In this document: piece after piece, positions 1 to 5,396 of the stretch
Layout of the letters: each line of letters opens with the position of its first letter
How positions within the stretch are numbered: position 1 is the first letter of the stretch
Origin: Candidatus Latescibacteria bacterium 4484_181
GTDB lineage: Bacteria; Latescibacterota; MVCY01
DNA: 6,558 nt
Assembly (NCBI GenBank): GCA_002049985.1
Contig: MVCY01000092.1
Location: forward strand, 1-6,558
Reading direction: 5' to 3'
Translations under genes and position numbers: made by a program
The notes under the pieces: model-generated
The model's database searches: none
What the model saw: only the letters and a program-made list of their open reading frames with translations
Told to the model about the DNA's origin: nothing

Positions 1-105
1 TCAGTCAGTGAAGCTTTCAACCATTAAACCAGTGTGTACGGAACATTCTTGACAGCGGCTGATCGAGAATCTAATCTTCTCCAACATAAGATTCCCAAGT
101 GGTGA
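1..105 (+). pseudogene. rpsE: Possible degraded 3' end of rpsE (ribosomal protein S5)
   Basis: In the usual gene order rpsE immediately precedes rpmD, so its 3' end is expected here. The reading frame that ends with TGA at 103-105, four bases before the rpmD ATG, encodes a tail TAADRESNLLQHKIPKW that could be an S5 C-terminus. The same frame has a TAA at 25-27. Fragments resembling the S5 NVVKATFNAL helix appear scattered over three frames: SVK at 5-13, AFN at 13-21 and LNQ from 23. This suggests small indels, but the similarity is short and was judged by eye. The stretch could equally be spacer DNA after an rpsE that stops upstream. Position supports the call more than sequence does. Confidence 0.3.
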
Positions 106-109
106 CAAG

Positions 110-292
110 ATGGCAGGAAACCTTTATATAACCCAGAAGAGAAGTGCCATTGGCAGACCAAAGTCTCAGAGATTGACCCTCAAAGCACTGGGAATTAAGA
201 GGCTTAGTCAAACCGTTGTACATCGTGACACCCCCCAGATCAGGGGGATGATAGAGAAGATTCGGCACTTAGTAGAAGTCAAAACCGACTAA
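110..292 (+). CDS. rpmD: 50S ribosomal protein L30
   Basis: This gene encodes L30, a small protein of the large ribosomal subunit. The 60-residue product has the usual bacterial length. It shows the family pattern throughout: LYITQKRSAIGRPKSQRLTLKALGIKRL, which contains the RSxIGRPxxQRxTLKALGLxxL core, followed by QTVVHRDTPQIRGMI and a terminal HLVEV. The ATG at 110 places MAGNLYITQ where L30 normally begins. Only a weak purine-rich stretch precedes it, so translation is probably coupled to the upstream gene. It lies 18 bases before rplO, as in most spc operons. The gene looks intact, unlike its neighbour rplO. Confidence 0.95.
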   Translation: MAGNLYITQKRSAIGRPKSQRLTLKALGIKRLSQTVVHRDTPQIRGMIEKIRHLVEVKTD

Positions 293-310
293 AGATAGGT
301 TAAGGGTCCG

Positions 311-733
311 ATGAATTTGAACGAACTAAGGTATAGCTCGGGAGCGGTAAGGAGGACTAAGAGAGTGGGTTGTGGCCCTGGTTCAGGGCATGGAAAGACA
401 GCCTGTCGGGGACATAAGGGACAGAATGCTCGGTCAGGCCGAGCAGTAAAACCCTGGTTTGAGGGTGGACAGATGCCTCTGCAGAGGAGGGTTCCTAAGC
501 GAGGGTTCACTAATGTCTTTAGAAAACATTATCAGATTGTTAATCTCAGCGACATTTCCCGCAAAGGGTTAGAAGGTGAGGTGAGCCCTCTCCGGCTGAA
601 AGAGGCTGGTTTGATTGCCAATCCTCGCCTTCCGGTTAAGATATTGGGAGATGGCGATGTAGAGAGGCGATGTAGAGAGCGCCCTGACGATAAAGGCCAA
701 TGCGTTCAGCAGGACCGCTGTGGAAAAGATTGA
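311..733 (+). CDS. rplO: 50S ribosomal protein L15, frameshifted near the 3' end
   Basis: L15 is a late-assembling protein of the 50S subunit that contacts 23S rRNA. The start ATG at 311 has AAGGG at 302-306. Residues 1-118 are a normal L15, with the Gly/Arg-rich N-terminal arm (GCGPGSGHGKTACRGHKGQ), FEGGQMPLQRRVPKRGF and the LPVKILGDGDVE segment. After E118 the frame is lost and 22 unrelated residues follow, to TGA at 731-733. The expected C-terminus, ALTIKANAFSRTAVEK followed by IEKAGGKTEVI, is encoded in the +1 frame and stops at TGA 762-764. The cause is a 13-bp tandem duplication at 653-679; removing one copy gives a seamless 146-residue L15. As written, the conserved C-terminal domain is lost, which suggests an inactive or impaired protein or a sequence error. 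Gene identity is certain; functionality is doubtful. Confidence 0.9.
   Translation: MNLNELRYSSGAVRRTKRVGCGPGSGHGKTACRGHKGQNARSGRAVKPWFEGGQMPLQRRVPKRGFTNVFRKHYQIVNLSDISRKGLEGEVSPLRLKEAGLIANPRLPVKILGDGDVERRCRERPDDKGQCVQQDRCGKD
653..679 (+). repeat. 13-bp perfect tandem duplication inside rplO
   Basis: The unit gcgatgtagagag occupies 654-666 and is repeated exactly at 667-679, with one further matching base (653/666) at the left edge. Thirteen is not a multiple of three, so the second copy shifts the L15 frame. With one copy deleted, the codons read D-G-D-V-E-S-A-L-T-I-K, matching the L15 family without a gap. Confidence 0.95.
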
Positions 734-771
734 AAAAGCTGGAGGGAAAACAGAGGTGATATGAAGTGCTG

Positions 772-798
772 AGGAATTTTCAGAAGGAATTTTCAGAA
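772..798 (+). repeat. 13-bp perfect tandem duplication at the start of secY
   Basis: The unit aggaattttcaga occupies 772-784 and recurs exactly at 785-797, with one extra cyclic match at 798. It lies six bases after the probable native secY start codon (GTG 766) and shifts the frame. Deleting one copy gives VLRNFQNVLRIPEL joined in frame to the rest of SecY. Confidence 0.95.
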
Positions 799-817
799 TG
801 TCCTCCGTATTCCTGAA

Positions 818-2110
818 TTGAGGAGAAGGCTCCTTTTCACCATTGCTCTGCTGGTGGTCTTCAGATTTGGATGCCATGTTACCGTCCCAGGCATTAACCC
901 GGTGGCTCTGGCAGAGTTCTGGAGCAGAATACAGGGGACGTTGTTCGGCCTGTACGATATGTTTGTAGGGGGTGCCTTTAAGCAGGTGACCATCTTCGCC
1001 CTGGGGATTATGCCCTACATCAGCGCTTCTATTATCCTACAGCTTTTGGGGTCGGTAGTCCCTTATTTCCAGAAGCTGCAGAAAGAGGGGGAGGAGGGGC
1101 GAAAGAAGATCACTCAGTATACACGCTACGGCACCGTGATTCTCTCTCTGTTCCAGTCCTATGGAGTGAGTATATTCATAGAGCGTCAAGTGTCTCCCTC
1201 CGGACTGGCAGTAGTTCCCAACCCTGGGTGGGGATTCCGGCTGATGACTATGATTACCATCACTGCTGGCACCGTCTTTCTTATGTGGTTGGGAGAGCAG
1301 ATCACCGAAAGGGGCATCGGCAATGGTATCTCTTTAATCATCTTTATAGGGATAATAGCCCGTTTCCCGGGGGCAGTCCTTGCTGAGATAAGGCAGGTTA
1401 TAGCCGGTAACCGTGGTATTGTCACCGAACTGTTCCTCTTCGCCCTGATGGTTGCAGTGACTGCAGCAGTGGTCTTTATGACACAGGGACAAAGGAAAAT
1501 ACCAGTTCAATATGCCAAGCGAGTTGTGGGAAGAAAAGTCTATGGAGGTCAGAGCACTCATATCCCACTGCGGGTGAACACTGCCGGTGTTATTCCAATC
1601 ATATTTGCCCAGGCGATTATGTTCGTCCCCACTACTATTGCCACCTTTTTGGGCGAAAGTGAAGCTGTGCAGACACTTACCAGCCGTCTCTCTATTCAAT
1701 CGCCAGTCTATTGGTTCTTCTATGGATTATTAATTGTCTTTTTCACTTACTTTTACACTGCTGTGGTCCTCAATCCGGTTGACCTGGCGGATAACATGAA
1801 GAAATACGGGGGATTTGTTCCGGGAGTTAGACCGGGCAAGAAGACCGCCGATTACATAAACAGGACGCTCACCAGAATCACCTTCCCCGGAGCTATCTAC
1901 CTTGCTCTAATAGCTATTTTCCCATATTTTATTGTGAAGTCCTTGAACATCTCTGCTGCCTTTACATCATTTCTGGGAGGAACAGGACTCCTTATCATAG
2001 TGGGAGTTGCTCTGGATACCCTACAACAGATAGAATCTCACTTACTTATCCGCCACTACGACAGTTTTATGGGCAAGACAAAGATCAGAGGCAGGAAGCG
2101 GTTCCTGTAA
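818..2110 (+). CDS. secY: Preprotein translocase channel subunit SecY (5' end disrupted)
   Basis: SecY is the ten-helix channel of the Sec translocon in the inner membrane; with SecE/SecG and SecA it exports or inserts proteins. The frame open from 773 to TAA 2108-2110 carries the family landmarks: TM1 with HVTVPGINP (residues 20-28), GIMPYISASIILQLL (63-77), GEQITERGIGNGISLIIF (159-176), YAKRVVGRKVYGGQSTHIPL (232-251), and the SecA- and ribosome-contacting loop NPVDLADNMKKYGG to GVRPGKKT (319-343). A basic C-terminus (GRKRFL) ends the protein. The native start is probably GTG 766, with AGAGG at 752-756, but a 13-bp duplication puts it out of frame, so only TTG 818 (no Shine-Dalgarno) or ATT 776 remain in frame. 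Without the duplication the protein would have 443 residues. The 766 frame ends at TGA 814-816, one base before TTG 818, so reinitiation is conceivable. From TTG 818 the product lacks 13 residues of the N-terminal amphipathic segment, while all the membrane helices remain. Confidence 0.93.
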   Translation: MRRRLLFTIALLVVFRFGCHVTVPGINPVALAEFWSRIQGTLFGLYDMFVGGAFKQVTIFALGIMPYISASIILQLLGSVVPYFQKLQKEGEEGRKKITQYTRYGTVILSLFQSYGVSIFIERQVSPSGLAVVPNPGWGFRLMTMITITAGTVFLMWLGEQITERGIGNGISLIIFIGIIARFPGAVLAEIRQVIAGNRGIVTELFLFALMVAVTAAVVFMTQGQRKIPVQYAKRVVGRKVYGGQSTHIPLRVNTAGVIPIIFAQAIMFVPTTIATFLGESEAVQTLTSRLSIQSPVYWFFYGLLIVFFTYFYTAVVLNPVDLADNMKKYGGFVPGVRPGKKTADYINRTLTRITFPGAIYLALIAIFPYFIVKSLNISAAFTSFLGGTGLLIIVGVALDTLQQIESHLLIRHYDSFMGKTKIRGRKRFL

Positions 2111-2118
2111 TTGCTACT

Positions 2119-2760
2119 ATGAGATTAGTTCTTCTAGGTCCCCCTGGTGCAGGAAAAGGCACACAAGCTGTTCGATTAGCAGAAAGATACAGCGTCCCTC
2201 ACATCTCCACAGGGGATATATTGAGACAGGCCGTCAGGGAAGGGTCCGAACTCGGGATCAAGGCCAACTCCTACATCGCAGAGGGTAAGCTGGTTCCGGA
2301 CGACCTGATATTGGATCTAATCCAGCATAGGCTGAAGAGCGAGGATGGCAGGAGGGGATTTGTCCTAGATGGGTTTCCCCGAACCATTTCACAGGCAGAA
2401 GGGCTGAATGAACTCCTGAGGTCTTCTAATGAGAAGCTTGACGCAGTTGTCAGCATTGAGATAGACCCCAAATTACTTGTTCGGCGGCTCTCTTCCCGGA
2501 GGATTTGCCCCTCCTGCGGGCGGAATTATAATCTGATTTCCTCACCTCCCCAGAGACCGGGCATATGTGATCTATGTGGAACCGAGTTGATTCAAAGAGA
2601 GGATGATAAAGAGCAAACAGTTATGAGGAGGTTGAAGATCTATACTAAGCAAACTGCTCCTCTGAAGGAATTCTACAGAAGCAAGGGGCTTCTGAAGCAA
2701 ATAGATGGCGAAGGTAGCATTGAAGACGTGTGTCAGCGGATCATAAAAGCTCTTCAATAG
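2119..2760 (+). CDS. adk: Adenylate kinase with zinc-type lid
   Basis: Adenylate kinase is a cytosolic enzyme that interconverts ATP + AMP and 2 ADP. The 213-residue product is a complete long-form enzyme. Visible elements are the P-loop GPPGAGKGTQ (7-16), the AMP-binding STGD (30-33), FVLDGFPRT (81-89), the lid from about 121 to 160, the QREDD motif (159-163) and RRLKIYTKQTAPL (170-182). The lid holds two CxxC pairs (C130/C133 and C150/C153) that should bind structural zinc. The ATG at 2119 lies eight bases after the secY stop and has no clear Shine-Dalgarno, so translational coupling to secY is likely. The secY-adk order is common. It is followed directly by infA, without the map gene often found between them. 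Confidence 0.97.
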   Translation: MRLVLLGPPGAGKGTQAVRLAERYSVPHISTGDILRQAVREGSELGIKANSYIAEGKLVPDDLILDLIQHRLKSEDGRRGFVLDGFPRTISQAEGLNELLRSSNEKLDAVVSIEIDPKLLVRRLSSRRICPSCGRNYNLISSPPQRPGICDLCGTELIQREDDKEQTVMRRLKIYTKQTAPLKEFYRSKGLLKQIDGEGSIEDVCQRIIKALQ

Positions 2761-2776
2761 AAGGTACGGGATATAT

Positions 2777-2998
2777 ATGGCAAAGAAAGAACAGCCCATT
2801 CAGGTAGAAGGAACAGTGATTGAAGCGCTGCCAAACACATGTTTCCGGGTGGAGCTGGATAACGGCCACAGGGTCCTGGCTCACATATCAGGAAAGATGC
2901 GGATGCATTTCATAAAGATACTCCCTGGAGACAGAGTGGTGGTTGAGCTTTCACCTTACGATTTAAGCAAGGGACGGATTACATACAGATACAAATGA
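2777..2998 (+). CDS. infA: Translation initiation factor IF-1
   Basis: IF-1 binds the 30S A site and supports IF-2 and IF-3 during initiation. The 73-residue protein is a single S1-like OB-fold of standard length. It contains VEGTVIEALPNTCFRVELDNGH, AHISGKMRMHFIKILPGD and a closing DLSKGRITYRYK; the last two segments are nearly invariant in the family. The ATG at 2777 is preceded by AAGGT at 2761-2765. The gene begins 16 bases after adk and is followed by a 37-base spacer before rpmJ. No defect is seen. Confidence 0.97.
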   Translation: MAKKEQPIQVEGTVIEALPNTCFRVELDNGHRVLAHISGKMRMHFIKILPGDRVVVELSPYDLSKGRITYRYK

Positions 2999-3035
2999 GC
3001 TAAACCCGCAGGACAGCGGCGAAGAGGAGGATTAG

Positions 3036-3152
3036 ATGAAGGTTCGAGCTTCAGTGAAAAGGATATGTGCTCACTGTAGGGTGATTCGTAGGAAGGGTGT
3101 AGTAAGGGTTATCTGTAAGAACCCGAGGCATAAACAACGCCAGGGAAGATAA
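3036..3152 (+). CDS. rpmJ: 50S ribosomal protein L36
   Basis: This is a 38-residue L36, the smallest protein of the large subunit: MKVRASVKRICAHC, then RVIRRKGVVRVICKNPRHKQ. The zinc ligands C11, C14, C27 and H32 (CxxC...CxxxxH) are all present, so this is the zinc-binding C+ form. GAGGAGG at 3024-3030 sits five bases before the ATG at 3036, a strong ribosome binding site. The position between infA and rpsM is canonical. The gene is intact. Confidence 0.96.
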   Translation: MKVRASVKRICAHCRVIRRKGVVRVICKNPRHKQRQGR

Positions 3153-3167
3153 TAAAGGAGGGTGGTT

Positions 3168-3437
3168 TTGGCAAGGATTGCAGGGGTGGATCTTCCACCC
3201 AATAAAAGGGTAGAAGTGGCCTTGACCTATATTTATGGCATTGGAAAGACCTCGGCTAAAAAGATACTGGAGAAAACTCGGATTTCTCCCGATACCCGAG
3301 TGAATCGCTTGACTGAAGAACAAGTGAGTAACCTTCGATCAACTATCGAATCGGAATACGCTATTGAAGGGAGCTATTGGCAGAGGCAGAAAAGCGTAAC
3401 ATTGATCTGGACAGACTCAGACAGCCCATTGATTTAG
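3168..3437 (+). CDS. rpsM: 30S ribosomal protein S13, C-terminal half lost
   Basis: S13 sits in the head of the 30S subunit and contacts 16S rRNA, S19 and the P-site tRNA. The start is best placed at TTG 3168: it yields MARIAGVDLPPNKR, the standard S13 beginning, and AAAGGAGG at 3154-3161 lies six bases upstream. The in-frame GTG at 3162 would overlap that ribosome binding site. Residues 1-68 are a normal S13 N-terminal domain (VEVALTYIYGIGKTSAKKIL, LRSTIESEYAIEG). From residue 69 the sequence is unrelated for 21 residues to TAG 3435-3437. The invariant CYRGLRHRRGLPVRGQRT region and basic tail (about 50 residues) are absent from all frames before rpsK. A 7-bp direct repeat (gctattg at 3360 and 3373) marks the junction. 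Identity is certain; function as written is doubtful. Confidence 0.88.
   Translation: MARIAGVDLPPNKRVEVALTYIYGIGKTSAKKILEKTRISPDTRVNRLTEEQVSNLRSTIESEYAIEGSYWQRQKSVTLIWTDSDSPLI
3360..3379 (+). repeat. 7-bp direct repeat, 13 bp apart, at the rpsM break
   Basis: The heptamer gctattg occurs at 3360-3366 and again at 3373-3379, an offset of exactly 13. S13-like coding ends between the two copies, at about 3371. A match this short could be chance. It is listed because two perfect 13-bp duplications disrupt other genes in the same operon. Confidence 0.4.
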
Positions 3438-3523
3438 ACAGTTTTGAAGCAGATCTTATAATTGTTTACTGCCAGGTTTGTGTATGTTTGCTTGCATCGA
3501 CCCCGTTAGTAGTCTTTATCTAA
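3371..3523 (+). other. Orphan reading-frame fragment after the rpsM break
   Basis: A stop-free run of 50 codons, in a different frame from rpsM, begins at the break and ends with TAA at 3521-3523. It reads ELLAEAEKRNIDLDRLRQP followed by IDLDSFEADLIIVY and then a less protein-like tail. The first part looks like an amphipathic helix followed by a beta strand. TGA at 3365-3367 closes the frame just upstream, inside rpsM, so the frame starts only at the junction. It has no plausible start with a ribosome binding site and I do not recognise the family. It may be a piece of another gene joined here, or simply chance. Confidence 0.3.
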
Positions 3524-3537
3524 CCGGGCCAACGCCC
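3501..3537 (+). promoter_or_regulatory. Two overlapping hairpins upstream of rpsK
   Basis: The segments ccccgttag (3501-3509) and ctaaccggg (3520-3528) can pair at eight of nine positions around a ten-base loop. GGGC (3526-3529) can instead pair with GCCC (3534-3537) around caac. Both use the GGG at 3526-3528, so they are mutually exclusive. Neither is followed by a U-run. A role in control of rpsK or rpsD is only a possibility. Confidence 0.25.
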
Positions 3538-3557
3538 AGGAAAGGAGACGGAGGAAT

Positions 3558-3953
3558 ATGGCTTCACCAGGGGCAAAAAGAAGGGCTAAGAAGAAGGAGA
3601 GACTGACTGATTCTTCGGGGATTGCCCATATCAAAGCAACCTTCAACAACACCATTGTCACCCTTACTGATAAGGATGGAAATGTGATCATATGGACAAG
3701 CGGTGGCAAGATAGGTTTTAAGGGAGCAAGGAAAGGGACACCTTTTGCTGCTCAACAGGCAGCCGCAGCAGCGGCAAGAGAAGCCCTGGCTCTGGGATTG
3801 CGCAGGGTAGAAGTGAGAGTTAAAGGACCGGGAGCAGGCAGAGAAGCGGCAATTCGGTCGCTCCAGGCTGCCGGGTTGGAGATATCGGCGATTCGCGATG
3901 TTACCCCCATACCCCATGACGGATGCCGACCACCCAAAAGGAGGAGAGTGTAA
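3558..3953 (+). CDS. rpsK: 30S ribosomal protein S11
   Basis: S11 lies on the platform of the 30S subunit near the mRNA exit and the Shine-Dalgarno helix. The 131-residue product is full length, with HIKATFNNTIVTLTDKDGN, GFKGARKGTPFAAQ, VRVKGPGAGREAAIR and the diagnostic C-terminus DVTPIPHDGCRPPKRRRV. The ATG at 3558 follows AAAGGAG (3541-3547) and GGAGG (3550-3554). It normally follows rpsM closely. Here a 120-base spacer separates it from the aberrant rpsM stop, which is long for this operon and consistent with rearranged DNA upstream. The gene itself is intact. Confidence 0.97.
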   Translation: MASPGAKRRAKKKERLTDSSGIAHIKATFNNTIVTLTDKDGNVIIWTSGGKIGFKGARKGTPFAAQQAAAAAAREALALGLRRVEVRVKGPGAGREAAIRSLQAAGLEISAIRDVTPIPHDGCRPPKRRRV

Positions 3954-3960
3954 CTGAACT

Positions 3961-4434
3961 ATGGCTAGATATAGAGAGGCTGTCTGCAGATTATGCCGCA
4001 GAGAGGGCAGTAAACTTTTCTTAAAGGGTGATCGCTGTTTCACCCAGAAATGTGCCCTGGAGCGGAAAGCACATATCCCAGGTGAACAGGCACATCGGAT
4101 GACAAGAAGACCGTCGCAATATGCACTACAGTTAAGGGAGAAACAGAAGATAAAGCGAATATATGGACTTCTGGAAAAGCAGTTCAAGAGGTGCTTCCAG
4201 GAAGCTGTCAGAGAGAAGGGAATCACCAGCGAGAATCTTCTCCGTCTGCTGGAGTGCCGCCTGGACAATGTGGTGTATCGGTTGGGATTTGCTCCCTCCC
4301 GAAGAGCAGCACGACAGCTAATAAGGCATAGACATTTCATGGTAAACGACAAGGTAGTCGATATCCCCTCGTATGAAGTATCACCGGGAGATGTAGTCAA
4401 GGTGCGTGACAAGAGTATATGCCGAGACGGGTAG
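3961..4434 (+). CDS. rpsD: 30S ribosomal protein S4, truncated at the C-terminus
   Basis: S4 nucleates assembly of the 30S subunit and helps form the mRNA entry path. Residues 1-152 are a normal zinc-type S4: ligands C9, C12, C26 and C31, then LREKQKIKRIYGLLEKQF, and the S4 RNA-binding domain LLECRLDNVVYRLGFAPSRR to DIPSYEVSPGDVVKVRDKS. Five more residues (ICRDG) follow before TAG 4432-4434. Bacterial S4 is usually 200-210 residues, so about 50 C-terminal residues are missing, including the conserved segment ending near the VEFYSR terminus. The end overlaps rpoA by 16 bases. The sequence looks like a deletion that removed the rpsD tail plus the spacer. The start ATG is preceded by GAGGAGA at 3941-3947. 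Identity is certain; the truncation is unexplained. Confidence 0.9.
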   Translation: MARYREAVCRLCRREGSKLFLKGDRCFTQKCALERKAHIPGEQAHRMTRRPSQYALQLREKQKIKRIYGLLEKQFKRCFQEAVREKGITSENLLRLLECRLDNVVYRLGFAPSRRAARQLIRHRHFMVNDKVVDIPSYEVSPGDVVKVRDKSICRDG

Positions 4435-5396
4435 AGATCGACCAATCCACCTTAACGGACGATTATGGCAAGTTTATTGTTCAACCATTAGAGCGGGGAT
4501 TTGGAGTTACGCTCGGCAATGCCCTGAGACGCGTATTACTCTCTTCAATTAAAGGAACCGCTATTCAGTCGATCAGGATTGATGGCGTCTACCACGAATT
4601 TTCCACCATTCCTGGAGTGGTGGAGGATGTGACCGAGATTGTGCTCAACCTGAAGGAGGTGTGCTTTAAGCTCCACGACAGTGATTCCAAGAAGATCACC
4701 GTAGATAGACAAGGTAGCTGTGAGCTACGGGCTAAAGACCTGGAGGTGGATCCATCTATAGAGGTTCTCAACCCGGACTTGCACCTGGCCACCTTGGGTG
4801 AAGATGCCCATTTTCGAGCAGAGATTGTCTTGGGCACAGGACGCGGTTATGTTCCATGCGAAGAGAACAAGCTGTCCGACCGGCCGATAGGGACCATAGC
4901 CATAGATTGCGTCTTTTCGCCCGTGCGGAAGGTAAACTACAAAGTGGAGAATACCAGAGTAGAACAGAAGACAGACTACGAAAAGCTCACCTTGGAGGTC
5001 TGGACAAACAAGGTGGTAAGTCCCCAGGATGCGGTGAGCGCTGCGGCTCGTATATTAAGAGACCATCTAAAGTTGTTTGTTGATTTCAAAGAACAGCCCC
5101 AGGAAGCAGGAGAGGAGATCGACCGGGAGAAGATTCGGCTGAGAAAACTTCTCCAGATGCCAGTGGATGAATTGGAGCTGTCAATGCGATCGAGCAATTG
5201 CCTGCGAGCAGCCGAAATCAAAACTCTGGGAGATCTGGTACAGAAGACCGAATCCGAAATGCTGAAATACCGAAACTTCGGGAAGAAGTCCTTGAGTGAA
5301 TTGCAGAATGTGCTGGCAAAGTTTGGTCTCTCTTTTGGAATGAATCTCGCAGAGTTGGGGATAGAAAAGGAGGAAGAGACAGATGCGACATCTTAA
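4419..5396 (+). CDS. rpoA: RNA polymerase alpha subunit
   Basis: The alpha subunit dimer scaffolds RNA polymerase assembly, and its C-terminal domain contacts UP elements and activators. The 325-residue protein has the N-terminal domain signatures PLERGFGVTLGNALRRVLLSS (23-43), HEFSTIPGVVEDVTEIVLNLK (59-79), VLNPDLHLATL (116-126), GRGYVP (141-146) and FSPVRKVNYKVENTRV (166-181), then LTLEVWT. The C-terminal domain spans about 247-312, with SMRSSNCLRAAEIKTLGDLV and YRNFGKKSLSEL. The ATG at 4419 lies within the end of rpsD and has only AAGGTG at 4399-4404 nearby. Relatives with a similar PKRVE...YGKF start usually carry roughly six to nine more residues before it, so the extreme 5' end may also have been lost with the rpsD tail. 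Otherwise the gene is intact. Confidence 0.96.
   Translation: MPRRVEIDQSTLTDDYGKFIVQPLERGFGVTLGNALRRVLLSSIKGTAIQSIRIDGVYHEFSTIPGVVEDVTEIVLNLKEVCFKLHDSDSKKITVDRQGSCELRAKDLEVDPSIEVLNPDLHLATLGEDAHFRAEIVLGTGRGYVPCEENKLSDRPIGTIAIDCVFSPVRKVNYKVENTRVEQKTDYEKLTLEVWTNKVVSPQDAVSAAARILRDHLKLFVDFKEQPQEAGEEIDREKIRLRKLLQMPVDELELSMRSSNCLRAAEIKTLGDLVQKTESEMLKYRNFGKKSLSELQNVLAKFGLSFGMNLAELGIEKEEETDATS

Noticed and set aside
653..798. Two direct repeats considered as a CRISPR-like or regulatory repeat array
   Set aside because: The two units differ in sequence from each other, each is a simple tandem pair, and both lie in coding DNA.
3162..3164. GTG at 3162 as the rpsM start
   Set aside because: It overlaps the strong AAAGGAGG ribosome binding site; TTG 3168 gives the standard MARIAGV start at proper spacing.
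3379..3474. Six-base inverted repeat TGGCAG/CTGCCA flanking part of the rpsM replacement segment, considered as insertion-sequence ends
   Set aside because: Too short, no target duplication at these ends and no transposase; expected by chance.
3564..4445. Long antisense frame opposite rpsK and rpsD
   Set aside because: It is the complement of two clear ribosomal genes, with low-complexity Ser/Arg/Cys-rich content; a shadow of coding bias.
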